Of a DNA stretch of 64,000 bases, positions 47,431 to 58,719 are shown piece by piece. The number at the start of each line of letters is the position of its first letter. Within the stretch, counting starts at the first letter, position 1. The stretch is from Solea solea. Its lineage: Eukaryota; Chordata; Actinopteri; Pleuronectiformes; Soleidae. The stretch covers positions 21,148,890 through 21,212,889 of the forward strand of contig NC_081136.1 in the NCBI RefSeq assembly GCF_958295425.1. Reading direction: 5' to 3'. A model generated the notes under the pieces. It saw only the letters and a program-made list of their open reading frames with translations. It ran no database searches and had not been told where the DNA came from. The position numbers were made by a program, and so were the translations under genes.

Positions 47431-48160
47431 CCAAGACACATTCCTATCACTTGTTTGTAAACTTCTTCGAAAGTAGTAGTAGACTGCCAGATGTGTCTGC
47501 CAGTCGAAGGTCTTAATTATCGCTCTGCCATCTGCCATTCCGACCATCTGCTTCTCACCTGACTGTGGGTGTGTGCATCCAAACTGAATCAGTATTGATA
47601 GATCAGTAATATTGCTTGAATAATGTGTGAAGGCCACACCTTTGTGAGCATGAATCACACGTTTGATTCACATGTGTGTTAATCAAAATTAAAAAGACAG
47701 CATCCAGCATGAAAAAACTGTGACTTCAAATGATCAGTAACATAGATTAACGACGTTAATGAAAACTCACCCCATAAGAAACTGAAAAGTATTTGTGCAG
47801 ACTTCATTGCCTCCGATTCAGATAAGAGGTTTGGGTTTGTTTTCTTTTCACCACAGGCTTCTTGGTGGATGTTGTCATCTCAGAAGTGAGATTGGTGCTG
47901 CATGACCATGAGGTATCTGTCCTCGTTAAGAAGTATTGCCAAACATTTGCACTGTAACAGCCACGATTGAGTTCCTCTGCAATATGTTTTTCCCGGTCCA
48001 TCAATATAAAATCAATATACAAACAGTAAAATCGATGGTGTACTTTTAAACTACATTTAAAGTACATGATGACATTTTTTAAAGCATAGAAGTGAATTGA
48101 ATGTATGCAGTGGTAAAATAGATGTTACAGATTCAGTTCACAATCTCAGACGTAGACAAT
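47431..48160. other. no gene seen
   Basis: No supported exon or repeat. Confidence 0.35.
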
Positions 48161-48163
48161 AAT

Positions 48164-48591
48164 AGTAGTTCTCAATCCTTTCATACCAAGTTTTACCTCT
48201 CTCAAGCTCTCTTAGCTCTCAATTTATGACCATTATTGTCAACATTGAAATCCAGTGGTGTAAATAGGCCGAGCAAAGTCAGCTACAGTCAGGAGGCAGA
48301 TTTATTCCCAATAAGATAATTTGCTTTCTCATCATCATCCTCTTCCTTACATATACTTCAGACACTGGTATAGTGAAATTAAATCAAGATGGAACGAGAG
48401 ATAAGGTGACTCTAATTATTATTATTTAATTTGTTATTTATTTTTAGTTATTTGTTTTATTTTCTACACACTCCAAATTTCAAAACACCCAGAATATACA
48501 GTAGAACATTGGATGTATTTCTGACTCCAAGTACCACCAGAGGAAGCATGTGTACCACTGGTGGTACACATACCACAGTTTGAGAACCATG
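48164..48591 (-). mobile_element. hAT-N element, near complete (family H1)
   Basis: Reverse-complemented it starts CATGGTTCTCAAACTGTGGT, continues TGTACCACCAGTGGTACACA and CTTCCTCTGGTGGTACTTGG, and ends at AGGATTGAGAACTACT. The distal AT-rich part (CAAATTTC..., ATTTAATAA...) aligns with 52.29-52.5 kb. No exact 8-bp duplication is seen. Confidence 0.72.
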
Positions 48592-48952
48592 GGTCTATGT
48601 CTTAGAACGTTGGAGAGTATACATTTTGTCAGTACATGTTGTGTAATCTGTACTTTGTGTGAATACCACAACAGTAACTTATTTTATTCTGCTTTCAACT
48701 GAAGTTTTTCCTTCTTCTATTGTTTTGCTCCCTCTGTCCTTGAATGTATCTCCAGCAGTTTTCACCACTCCTCCTTTGCAATGATAATGTAATTTGGACA
48801 AAAAGCAAAGGGACCTTGTTCATTGTGCTATATTTGCAATCCTAAACTGAAGTGAAGCCAATGTTGCCTTACAGGTTGGAATTTGTACTTGAATTATTCA
48901 TGTGCTGTAAATCTGCTTTTCCTCCAAAGTGTATGTATGCATGTAAAGTATG

Positions 48953-48991
48953 TATGAATGAATGAATGAATGAATGAATGAATGAATGAAT
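48953..48991. repeat. (AATG)n microsatellite
   Basis: About nine AATG/TGAA units. Confidence 0.95.
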
Positions 48992-49299
48992 TAGCCAAAC
49001 ACTTTGTTCAGGTAAGTGTTTTGTGTTTGAGCTCAATTTGTCGGGAAAGTGTGGTGCAGACAGGCGGACACTGCAAGAGGTGATGCTATCACAGTGATGA
49101 ATGAGAGCGAGTTTCCTCTTCCTCTTCTCTTCTGTCATCACCATCTTCTTCACTATCTGTCACTTCCTGTCTGTCCATCTGTCCTCTATCTTCTATAATT
49201 AACCTCATCTCTGTCCACTCTACACCTAAACAATTTACCGTTGTTAGATTGAAATCACAATTCGAAACAACACAATTAGCAACTCAGCTTTAATTCTTA
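48992..49299. other. no gene seen
   Basis: A spacer between microsatellites. Pyrimidine-rich at 49110-49200. Confidence 0.35.
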
Positions 49300-49305
49300 A
49301 AAAAA

Positions 49306-49372
<67 letters not shown>

Positions 49373-49378
49373 CATACA
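49300..49378. repeat. (A)n(TA)n low-complexity tract
   Basis: Eleven A residues run into about 33 TA units with one TG break, then TACA units. Confidence 0.95.
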
Positions 49379-49517
49379 AAATGTGTGGCCCTTAAGTTGT
49401 TATTTCGGTAAATGTATCCCATCATTGATGTGCTCTTGTTTGTTACGACACCACCTACTGTTTCATGCCCTGAATTGCTTGCTGTATACGTAGACTAGGC
49501 CTACACAGAAGAACAAC

Positions 49518-49922
49518 CTGTCCTCCAACTGAAACGTACATATAGGTCGTTTTCTGAAAATGTGACTGTGGGTCGTTTTTTTCAAACCCCTGAATGCGAC
49601 GTAAAGGTATGTTTTTACTAGTATTTTCCAACTCGAATATGCACAGATGTTACTGAGGGTAGGGTTAGGGCAAAAAAGACAGGGTTAGGTAGTAAAAATT
49701 TAAAAGGTGGTATAGTTAGGAATCAAACCATTGTCGACCGCGCAGTGCTCTCGCCACTGAGCCGACTGCCGGTTCTGACATCAGCGAAGCTACTAGATAC
49801 CATGTCTAAGGCGGAAGTGGTTGCTGTTATGTATACAACCGCTAGGGGCGGTGGTTTTGAAAATGTAAACATAGGTCGTAATTCCTGCATACGACCTATA
49901 TGTACGTTTCTTTTGAGGACAG
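49518..49922. mobile_element. 405-bp TIR element with an internal tRNA-like module
   Basis: The left end CTGTCCTCCAACTGAAACGT, then ACATATAGGTCGT, mirrors the right end reverse-complemented (CTGTCCTCAAAAGAAACGTA, then CATATAGGTCGT), giving about 33-bp inverted repeats. The GTCGTTTTTT and GGTCGTAATTCCTG subterminal parts are also related. The interior contains a tRNA-like sequence (next entry). No transposase is visible. The target duplication is not clear. Confidence 0.75.
49712..49776 (-). other. tRNA-like sequence with A and B boxes, inside a TIR element
   Basis: On the minus strand it reads CAGTCGGCTCAGTGGCGAGA, then GCACTGCGCGGTCGAC, then AATGGTTTGATTCCTAAC. GGCTCAGTGGCGAGAGC matches an A box and GGTTTGATTCC a B box, about 35 bp apart as in tRNA genes and tRNA-derived SINEs. 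An acceptor stem does not form clearly, so it is a tRNA relic or a SINE head, not a tRNA gene. Confidence 0.6.
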
Positions 49923-50279
49923 TCTGCAGAAGAAATGTCAAGTTGTAATTACTAGCGGTGTTGTGGACACTGGACAATGCATCCTAAGATCTCTGGCTCA
50001 CCAAAGAAAATTACAAAGACTGATTTGCCCAAGATCCCAAGGACAATCACTTGGCCGGATGCAGAGTGCGCTGCAAATCAATAAAGGTGGACAACATGGA
50101 CGGAGCGGCTCTTATAAGTTTTCTTTAAGCTGTGTCAGCGCATTTTGTCATTGAATTGTCATTGGGGGGACCTTGTCTATCATACAGTGAATGTTAAACC
50201 GAAACTTTGACTTATAACTTATATTGTAAATTCAAGCACAATGGCAATGTCTGTTAGGAAAAACACAATTAGACAGTTC
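49923..50279. other. no gene seen
   Basis: Short frames only. Confidence 0.3.
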
Positions 50280-50284
50280 AGCCC

Positions 50285-50420
50285 AGTCCTCACTTGCCAC
50301 GTCTCACTTTTCTACAAAATGTTATATATATATATGTAGTTTGTGTGTGTCATGTATAAAACAAGGTCAATGCAGTTTCATGCAGCTATGCTATGATGTC
50401 TCCGCCTACGCTGAGGTGGT
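50285..50420 (+). mobile_element. possible fragment of the 15.17-kb TIR element family
   Basis: GTATAAAACAAGGTCAATGC, AGTTTCATGCAGCTATGC and ATGATGTCTCCGCCTACG follow the order of GTATAAAACGAAGTCACCGC, AGTTTCACTCAGCCATGC and ATGATGACTCAGCCCAC at 15514-15570. The ends are not found. Confidence 0.5.
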
Positions 50421-51180
50421 ACTCTAGTAACGGAATTTTTTTTAGCTCTAAACCTCAAGATATCCATTACCAGGTAATGGTTACTATCATCTGCTTTTCT
50501 GTTAGCGTAGCCTACACTACATAGATTTTCAGTCCAATAATGCAGTTAGTTAACAACATTTGCAACTTGCAGCCAATCTTCTTTTATCAGCAGCTGCTAA
50601 GAGTGAAATTACCAAAGACGTGACCCTTCATGATGCATCTCATTTTCAGTATGCTGAACATTTGATATAACTGTATTTGGCAATCCATTTGTGACACGTA
50701 CAAACAGGAATACAACACCTGTTCATCAGAGAAAAGACGAGGGAGAAGGAACGCAGAGTCACAGTCATGCACGTGGGAACATCATTTTGCTAAGGGGTGG
50801 TGTATGGTATACGCATGCAAGACTCTGTTTGTGCATGCTCCAACACACTGTCCTTCCTTCAACGCACATCAAGAGCTATGAGAAACATCCTTAAAATTAT
50901 GTAATGAACGATGTTAGAGTAACCAGCAACACACTTTGATGTTAAAGTCAAAAAATTTTAAAAGGTCACTTTATTTCTGTAATTTTTCCAAAACAATTTT
51001 GCTCACATCCTTCTAACGTTTTCTCTTGGGCTAACAAGGGCTGATGCTCAGGCTCCTGAACTTCTCTAGCGGAACTCGACACACTTGTAACATGTAACAC
51101 TGTAACTTGCACTGACTGCATCCTCACTGTGTTTTGGTTGCTTTTGGGGTTTTTAGAAAAATGTACATCTAACCCTATGT
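50421..51180. other. no gene seen
   Basis: No supported feature. Confidence 0.35.
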
Positions 51181-51184
51181 ACAT

Positions 51185-51334
51185 CACTCATCTTTTCACC
51201 ATGACAGCCATCAGGAGAAAAATGGGGTTAAGTGTCTTGCCCAAGGACACAGCGGCATGTAGACTAGCAGAGCCGGTAATCTAACCATCAACCTTCGAGT
51301 TGAAAGTCGACTACCACTGAGCTACCGTTGCCCC
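51185..51334 (-). mobile_element. S1 SINE, 3' truncated
   Basis: Reverse-complemented it begins GGGGCAACGGTAGCTCAGTG, has a GTAGTCGACTTTCAACTCGA anticodon-region relic, GAAGGTTGATGGTTAGATTA in place of the B box, TGTGTCCTTGGGCAAGACAC and TTAACCCCATTTTTCTCCTG. The 3' half is missing. Confidence 0.8.
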
Positions 51335-52204
51335 GTCGATAGTAGCAAGTAATAATTCTCCATATTACACGTTTCAATAACAAGCAATTCACAGATTTTA
51401 AAAAAAACTATATCTTATTTAAAAAGGAGAAAAACAACCAAACTATTTACATGCTGTGTGTTACACCCCTTGTCAGTAGGATGTCGCAGCACCCTCAGCA
51501 CCCCACTTCCTGTGCCCCTGGTCACAGACAGCACTGCTTCATTAAAAACGCAGTGGTCAACCTTCCAACTGTGCTGTATTCTCTCATGTCTTCCAAACTT
51601 TACCATGTCAAGCTTTCCTCCTCTCTTCCTCATATTCTCTCTCTCTCTCTCTCTTTCCCAGTCTGTACTTTTTCCATTATTGGCCATTCATCACCATGCA
51701 GCTTTTAAAAGTCTCCATGGGGTTTGAGTTTTTTTCTTTTTATTATTTCTGTGCAGCTAAGATTAGACCAGGGCTACAATAATTTAATGCAGTTTCATTT
51801 TCCACGTGTTCTCCCTCATGTGAAGTCACATTGATATATTTCTGTGTGCTGTGTCGTGAAAGCAAACTTTAGTGGATAGGGGTCAGTGTTCAAGAGAAAT
51901 CTGCAACGTGTGTGTGTGTGTGTGTGTTTGCTTGTACCCTGTCACCTGCTGTCTGCGGCCAGTCGAGGAGGATTTCTGGAAGGTGGGAGTCCCACATTCT
52001 GGTGAGCAGGAGCTCACTCATTGCTATTTTTACTTTTATTTTATTACAACTCAAGCGTGAAATTAAACTTTGTATCCTCAGGACCAACACTGTTCATGTT
52101 ATTTTTTTTAATTAAAATTAGAATGAGATGATTTGACAAATGTGATTAAAGTGCCTATAAAGCAAATGCAGAGATCCACCTCTTCACACATTATATATAT
52201 ATAT
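51335..52204. other. no gene seen; microsatellites only
   Basis: (CT)n lies at about 51640-51655 and (TG)n at 51909-51927. Frames on both strands across 51.4-51.7 kb have no recognised domain. Confidence 0.4.
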
Positions 52205-52212
52205 GTTAGACC

Positions 52213-52539
52213 CATGGTTCTCAAACTGTGGCGCATGTACTGCCAGTGGTACGCCAGCTTCCTCTGGTGGTACTTGGAGGAAAATCAGAAATACTGTTCT
52301 ACTGTATATACTAGGTAATTTGAAATTTGGAGTGCATTAAAAATAAAACGAACATTTATAATAAATTAAATAATAATTATTAGTCACCTTATCTCTTGCT
52401 CCATCTCTCTTCTAATTTCACTATACATCTTCACTATATAAATCTGGACCACTGTATTTTAACATGTGATAATGGTGTTATTTCGAGAGCTCAATATTTA
52501 CTCATGTGGTGCTTGGTATAACAGGTTTGAGAACCACTG
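52213..52539 (+). mobile_element. hAT-N element, complete copy (family H1)
   Basis: It starts CATGGTTCTCAAACTGTGGC and ends GGTTTGAGAACCACTG, whose reverse complement is CAGTGGTTCTCAAACC, so both termini are present. The right flank ATCTAGAG matches the NTCTAGAN preference known for Charlie-like hATs. The left flank GTTAGACC is only partly similar, so the duplication has decayed. No coding capacity. Confidence 0.8.
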
Positions 52540-53835
52540 ATCTAGAGAATCATGGCTGAGGACATTGAATTATGGAGAAAAGACTGATAACCGTTTCTCT
52601 CCAGTCTTCTCTTGAGGATTTTTTAGTTAGGTCTAAAAATATTGCTCGAGGAGACATAGTTAGCATAACTGAAATGCGGTGACAATGTAAAACCCTGCTT
52701 CTATGACTGTCGACTCGTTAACTTAGATGTCTTTATCCAGAAAATGTGTCTGACATGAGGAAATGAAGAACAGAATGAAGAGAAAACCCCTGCTTTGAGG
52801 CTGCAGTACCACTAATAGAGAAAGAGGGAGACAGAGAGCAGTTGTTCCGCTGGAATCACAAAATTATCATAATATAGATATAATATCAATATTTCACATT
52901 GTTATGTGGCTTTAGGGCCCTATTAAAATATCTGGAGAGCAGAGGGTTGGGCTTCAGGGCCCCCTAAGCCCTTGGGCCCCTGGACCTGGGCCTGGGAGAC
53001 CTAGTCAGTAATCCATCCTTGTACATGAGGCCAACGTAGTATCCAAACATGCAGTCTCTTCATTAGACATCAGAAATGTTTACACACTCAACCTTTAAGG
53101 TCTCATGACCATAAGAAGTGAAAAGGATGAAAATTACTTATTGAGAAACTGGCTTTATATTTGATGATAACAAGTGTGGTCAACTCGAAAAAAGGCTGAC
53201 ATTCCTCCAAATGAAAATTTGAGGAAGACGAATCAATCATCTGTCATTTTTAGAAAAGTTTTAGATCATTATCTGAGTATTTTCCATGCAGTGTAGAGGA
53301 GTCAGACCTTTTGTGAATGAATGTATTCAGTTGTGAAAGTGTCTGCATGTGTCTGTACCAGTTGATAATACCTCTCTGGGTTTTTTTCACCAGCCTAAAA
53401 ATGAAAGCCTTCATATTAGTGGAGAGCCTGTTGTTTTCTCATAGCTCATCTCTGGGCCACATTACAGGCGGAAGACAGAAACAAAGAGTGGCATGGACTT
53501 GAAAGAACTGTCACTCCTTTTACCCACAGCAGACGCTAAAGCAGCTGTGTGTGTGTCTGTGCGTTGCGTGGGTGTGTGAGTCTGCTGTAAAACGATCAGA
53601 CCAGTGCACAGCTGTACTCGGTGTCAGTGGGTTTAAGGTGTGTATGTGTGTTTGTGTTTGAAGCTGGATAAGTCACAAGTCAAATCACAGGGATTTAAGG
53701 AGAAGGCTGCACACTTTTTATCCCTCAGTCTATCTACAGTGTTGGAGGAATGAAGAAAGGAGGTAAAAGGAGAGAGACAGAGCGATTTAGAGATGAAGAG
53801 ATAAACTGTGTCAAGAGACAAGACTGTATGGCTCA
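52540..53835. other. no gene seen; possible element end at about 52.91-53.02 kb
   Basis: The GGGCCC-rich stretch (CAGGGCCCCCTAAGCCCTTG, then GGGCCCCTGGACCTGGGCCT) resembles the interior of another fish hAT group, with CAGTAATCCATCCTTG as a possible terminus. Uncertain. No exon found. Confidence 0.35.
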
Positions 53836-53837
53836 GT

Positions 53838-54050
53838 CCCTATCCACATGGACACCAAACGAAACATAAACAACCTTTTTCTTTGTTTTGTTTTCACAAA
53901 GTACCGTATTTGGTGTCTACACAAAAATGCAAGGGTGGTGTATTTAGTTCTCCCAAAATGCCATTTCTGTGTGGATAAAATGCTGATACGATGAAAACGA
54001 AATTGCGGATTCACGTAGACTAATTTTCGTCTGGATTGCCCCTTACGCAA
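53838..54050 (-). mobile_element. copy of the 'TTATCCACACAGAAA' element interior
   Basis: On the minus strand it has TTTATCCACACAGAAATGGC, ATTTTGGGAGAACTAAATAC and CACCCTTGCATTTTTGTGTA, the same modules as 24.5-24.64 kb. Confidence 0.5.
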
Positions 54051-54270
54051 CAAGGATAAACATCTTTAGTTTAATTATCATGAAAGGAGAAGAAGTGTGG
54101 TGAAGAACTTCGAACTGTGGAGGGCAGGGCAGCATTACACTACTCAGTGTACAGCCTGCCAAAATGATTAGAAGAAGCAGAATTTACAACACAAATCATG
54201 ATATAATGTCTTTCCAGGACTATAAACAAATCTGTCTCCCTTCATATATTTTTACTCATCTGCCCTGTCA

Positions 54271-55304
54271 TCAGTGCTCAATCACTTGAAGTCTCAGCAT
54301 CTCCTCCACCTCCTGCTGTAATTTTCCTACCAGATGCTGTGGAACTCTCCCTCTTGGTATGTCTGGGCGGTAGTGGCAGAAGTGCTGGTCTGGACACTGC
54401 ACTCTGTCGTGTAGGTGGTCATCCTCTGCGGGTGTTGAGGTATTGTAGGCCCAGCTTGGCAGCTGTGAGACCATCTGCTGACTCATGCTCCTTCACCCAG
54501 ATCCTCACCTCGGATGGTAGCACGCAGAGTAGCTGCTCCAGGATGATAGCCTTGCCAACCTCCTCCTTGGTGCACTGCTCTGGCCGGATCCAGTCTTGGT
54601 ACAGACCCTTGAGGTGGTGGTAGGTCTCTGTTCTCTCCAGGTGGTACCATCGTAGATGGGAACTGCTGCTGATAGCTCTGCTGAAACTTTGCTAGCAGTG
54701 CAGCCTTCAAGTCATGGTAGCATTGGGTCCACTCCTCATCCATGGCTGTGTAGGCCTCCAATGCCTTCCCTGAGAGCAGTGAAACGAGTTTACAGGCCTT
54801 GTTCAATGGCCATCGCCACGTTTTGGCTATGTGTTCAAAGTGTAACAAGTAATTTCAAATGTTCTCACCCCTCTGATATGGTGGTGTCTTGGGTTCCCCA
54901 TACAGTCTCCTCTCTTGCCTTTGCAGCTCACCTGTCACCTGCAGACAACCGAAGGGAAGGTACTTTCAACGTTGTCTCGAGGTGGCCGCATGGGGGAGCT
55001 GGTGTTGGCAAGAGATTGGTGGAAGAGACGTTCTCAGGCCATGGATCTCTGCCAATAGACCCTACTCTCTTCTGTCTTGTGCTGCCAGGAAGTCTCTTAT
55101 CATTGTCAGTAACTCTGGCCCTGGTCCACCTGTTGCTACTGATTGGGCTGTAGGTACCGCCCACGCTCCCTCCATACCCTCGTCTTCATCTACTTTATCT
55201 CAGGCCGGGACAGCATCAGCTGCCACTCCCTCCTGCTGCTGTCGCCTCTGAGAATGCAGCCTTGTGCGCTGTTTTGGGAGAACAATTTTTTTCCGACTAG
55301 CCAT
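54271..55304 (-). pseudogene. Ty3/gypsy gag remnant joined to the start of RT
   Basis: Read on the minus strand, a Met (55304) starts MASRKKIVLPKQRTRL, with a stop about 40 codons in. Further on come frames with CKLVSLLSGKALEAYTAMDE and YHDLKAALLAKFQQ, the capsid-like helical block of fish Ty3/gypsy Gag. Soon after, LVGKLQQEVEEMLRLQVIE appears, the segment just before the RT palm. The nucleocapsid, protease and most of pol are missing. Frameshifts and stops are present throughout. It is an inactive retrotransposon copy, not a host gene. The 165-codon frame on the opposite strand is its shadow. Confidence 0.75.
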
Positions 55305-55320
55305 CCTACTTCTGACACCA
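55303..55320 (-). other. retrotransposon primer-binding site (tRNA-Leu type)
   Basis: On the minus strand it reads TGGTGTCAGAAGTAGGAT, complementary to the 3' end of tRNA-Leu (CCA end included) with one mismatch. It lies immediately upstream of the gag start and next to CCGTGACA, which would be the end of the 5' LTR. Only about 10 bp of that LTR survive before plus-oriented integrase sequence begins. Confidence 0.72.
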
Positions 55321-55336
55321 AATGTCACGGGCAGAG

Positions 55337-55770
55337 ATTGTGACCACTGGTTGCCCTTCCTCCTCTTCGCCTACCGTGTTGTTCCCCAGGCATCAACTGG
55401 ATTCTCCCCATTTGAACTGCTGTATGGTTGGGACATCCAGGGGCCAATGGACCTGCTTTGAAAGCATTGGGAGGCTTCATCTTCCAATTTGCATGACAGA
55501 GGGGTAGTGCAGTACGTGCTGGAAATAAGGGAGTGGTTGGCCAGATACCAGGAGGAGGCAGAGGTCAACCTGCTCAGAACCATCAAAAGACCTGGTATGA
55601 CCAACAGGCTTGACACCAGGAGTTGCAGCCAGGCCAAACAGTCTTGCTGCTTCTGCCATCATCAAATAAACGAGCAGCCCGACTCCTCCAGGTTTTCAAG
55701 AAGACCCCTACCTTGTTTGCTGCCAACCAAGGGAAGAGGACATTTGTTGAGCATGCCATTCGCTTAAAGG
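55337..55770 (+). pseudogene. Ty3/gypsy integrase C-terminal fragment
   Basis: Plus-strand frames read LPFLLFAYRVVPQASTGFSP, then FELLYGWDIQGPMDLL, the end of the integrase core in this group. They continue VLEIREWLARYQEEAEVNLL and QPGQTVLLLLPSSNKRAARL, the GKVLVLLPS-type linker. Frame changes and a stop after DLL break it. The orientation is opposite to the gag fragment and the two abut at about 55.33 kb. The N-terminal zinc finger and most catalytic residues are absent. Confidence 0.78.
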
Positions 55771-56450
55771 ATAGACAACTCATATGCCAGCGTCTCTACC
55801 CGATTCCACTGTATCTGGTGGGAAAATTACAGCAGGAGGTGGAGGAGATACTGAGAAGTGATTGAGCCATCTAACTCAGAGTGGTGCAGTCCAGTGGTCA
55901 TTGTTTTCGACCTCTCCAAGTGTGAATTGGCGAAACAGGAAACAAGTTACCTAAGATATCAACTGGGCCGAGGAGAGGCGCGCCCACAAGTGGATAAGGT
56001 TGAAGCTATCAAAAAAATGCCCTCGTCCGCAAACAAAGAAAGAGGTACAGTCCTTTCTACGATTGGCCGGGTGGTATTGAAGATTTGTGACCCAATTCAC
56101 AACCATTGCCACCCCACTCACTGAGTTGACCTGTAAGGACTAGAAGAAGCTGGTGAATTGGTCAGATGACTGTGAGGCCGCTTTCAGCACCTTGAAAGCT
56201 CACCTGTGCTCTTCCCCTGTCCTGCGGAGTCCAGACTTCAAACAGAGGTTCCTGGTGCAAGTTGATGCGTCTGCCGTTGTTCTAGGAGCAGTGCTAGCCC
56301 AAGGCATCCTGGGAGAGGAGTATCCAATCTTGTACCTGAGCCGCAAGGTACTCAAGGTACTCCACTGTGGAAAAAGAGTGCTTCAGATATTACCTACTAG
56401 GATGGGAATTTGGCTTAGAAACTGACCACCAAGCGCACAGACAGATATAT
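55735..56450 (+). pseudogene. Ty3/gypsy RT (palm deleted) and RNase H fragments
   Basis: After the integrase piece, with no LTR between, come VEHAIRLKDRQLICQRLYPI, LVGKLQQEVEEIL, a stop, and VIEPSNSEWCSPVVIV (RT start). The sequence then jumps to KCELAKQETSYLRYQLGRGE and RPQVDKVEAIKKMP, which normally follow the palm, so the YXDD-bearing part is deleted. RNase H follows: WSDDCEAAFSTLKAHLCSSP, then FLVQVDASAVVLGAVLAQ (catalytic Asp) and VEKECF, with a short deletion before RYYLLGWEF. The order IN then RT is the reverse of a normal gypsy pol, pointing to rearrangement. Confidence 0.78.
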
Positions 56451-57180
56451 ACACACACACCGCCGCAGTTAACACACGCACCCAACTGCTTTTGCCAGTT
56501 TTCATCAACATTTGTAGACAGTCAAGGGTGCACACTTGCCTCTCCTACATAGTCATCCTGTTAACATTAATTCGGTTCAAACTTACTTAACTCTCATCCT
56601 CAGTTTGCGGCTGCAGCATTCCAAACATTGTTTACGTCAGCAGCGCACTTAAATGACAATGATGGCAGGACGCTTTGTGTGGCGTCACTTTTTTTTGTAG
56701 TTCTGTTAATTATCTATCAACGTTGTTTATTATATAACAATTATTGTGGCACAGTCAATTTGGGAAATACTTTGGCTTTATTTTCATTTGGGTTGTTAGT
56801 TATAATAATCATGCTTGTGTTCATTTATTGTGATTTGGTGGATAATTTGTGTTTGGATGAGAGGGGCAGAGGACCTATATAATGAGCGGTCTACCTCCCA
56901 CTTGGGCAGTTTATATTGGGTTACAGAGGAGGCTACACCTATTTGCTCACAACTGGATTTAATTGTTTTGATTTGGACTTGCATTTCTATATTTTTTGTA
57001 AACAGCATTTTGGACATTTTTCATATTTTCTTTGTTTTTCACTTGTAAATATATTTCACTGTGTGCACCAACCCAAGGTGCACTGTGTTGGGTTTGACAA
57101 ATCACACCAAAACACAAGTGCAACGTTTAGATATTTAAATGCACAAATGTTACATAATGTCTTTAAGTAAATCAGTTGTG
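56451..57180. other. possible LTR-like region, uncertain
   Basis: No gene. It contains CCTATATAATGAGCGGTC (TATA-like, about 56873-56890) and could be the 3' flank or LTR of the adjacent retroelement, but there is no second copy for comparison. Confidence 0.25.
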
Positions 57181-58715
57181 TAGACTGAACAGACATTCTG
57201 CTGTGTCGCCGTTTGAGGGCAGCTATCTGTGAACTTCCTAGATTCAGGATCCCAAATTGAAGGACACTAAGTGATACGTTCCTTTTCCTCTCTCCTGTTA
57301 AGATTGTCCTCCTCCCTGGCTCACGTTTCCTGAGGGAGGACCACAGAGAAAAAGTCTAAAGTGCTGCTGAAAAGGGGCAGGAAATGTCACAAAAGGCTCT
57401 GAGGGAAAGTCACAGCAGTCTGTTATTATCTCTTCTGTGCTCCTGTAATTATACTCCCACTGTCTCTATGAGATATACTGACACACACACACACAGTAAC
57501 AAGTAATAGTGCATGCACATATGTTCAAGCAGAAACATATGCAGTGTGCCGCTGCATCAGTGAGGCCGTTTCGTCTGTACTGTTTCCAAATCTGGATCAG
57601 AGTCGGACTGTTTGTTCCTGCTTTTATGGTTCAGTATAAGGCAAGTTAAAACGATAGTTCAGGGGTTTTCCTAAAGTATGGTTGTAGGAGACAACACATA
57701 ATCAGTAGCTATGTTTACATCTGACAAAATGTCTTCATTCTGAACAGATTAGTTCTGATTGGAATTTAAAATTCCATCGTCATAAAATGATCCAACTGTG
57801 GTGTGGGCACACATGTAGCAAGCGTTCAGTCAGAATGGACTATTTTGACATGCGCAGTGTTGTCTAATTTGTCTAAAAGTAGAAGCAGAAGATAAAGCTT
57901 CACTTTCACATTTGTAGTAAACAAATGCTGCATGTGTCTGCTCGTCCTCTGGCTGTCCACTCTCCATCTCATTTTCCTCTTCTTCATGTGTGTTCATTAT
58001 TCTATTTTGGAATGGAAATACAGCAGTAACAAAACAGAAATATTCCACGTTTACGTGGATCAGACACATGATAGCACCAAACTATAGGAAGTCATGATCG
58101 GATTGACTAGCTACTGTGCCATCCCCACCACTATCCCCAGCATATATATCCACCCTCACTTAAAACATGGCTGCCAGTTTGTTTGTTTGCTAAGCTAAAA
58201 CTGCTTCATTTCATTGACTCAGGAGACTGTCAGACAGTTTGAAAAGTTCCAGGAAGGTTCTGTTGGTTATCAGTCCCTGCTGTGCACATTTGTGTTCTTC
58301 ATTAGAATATTTCATGTTAACAATACACATTTTGATTGGTTAGATGTGTACACATTTGAAGTAAAATGTCAAAAATTATACCTCACTCAGAAAAGCAGCA
58401 GTATGATGTAGATATCTCTGATGTAGAAGCCCACACTGACTGCATTGACGTGTGGAACATATTATCGACATTAAAATAATTGCATTAAATTAAAACACAT
58501 ATATATTGCATAGGCCTTAGAGTTCCCATGGCAACAGAAATCAGCAATTTTAGTGCTTTTATCGCATATATGTTGCTTGAAATGTAACCAACACACCTGT
58601 ATACAACTTAATAATATCAAACAAGCATTTTTCCTATTGTTCCTTTTGAATGTTATAACTTGCTATGCTCACCAATATAACACTACAAGTTCTCTGAGAG
58701 CTATGACTTTGAAGC
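57181..58715. other. no gene seen
   Basis: (AC)n lies at 57480-57496. No supported exon. Confidence 0.4.
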
Positions 58716-58719
58716 TTCC

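Noticed and set aside
51960..51995. possible short exon between CGGCCAG and GAAG|GTGGGA
   Set aside because: Weak polypyrimidine tract and donor, no conserved motif, too short to judge.
54656..55153. 165-codon plus-strand open frame
   Set aside because: Antisense shadow of the minus-strand gag remnant, whose motifs are recognisable in the other orientation.
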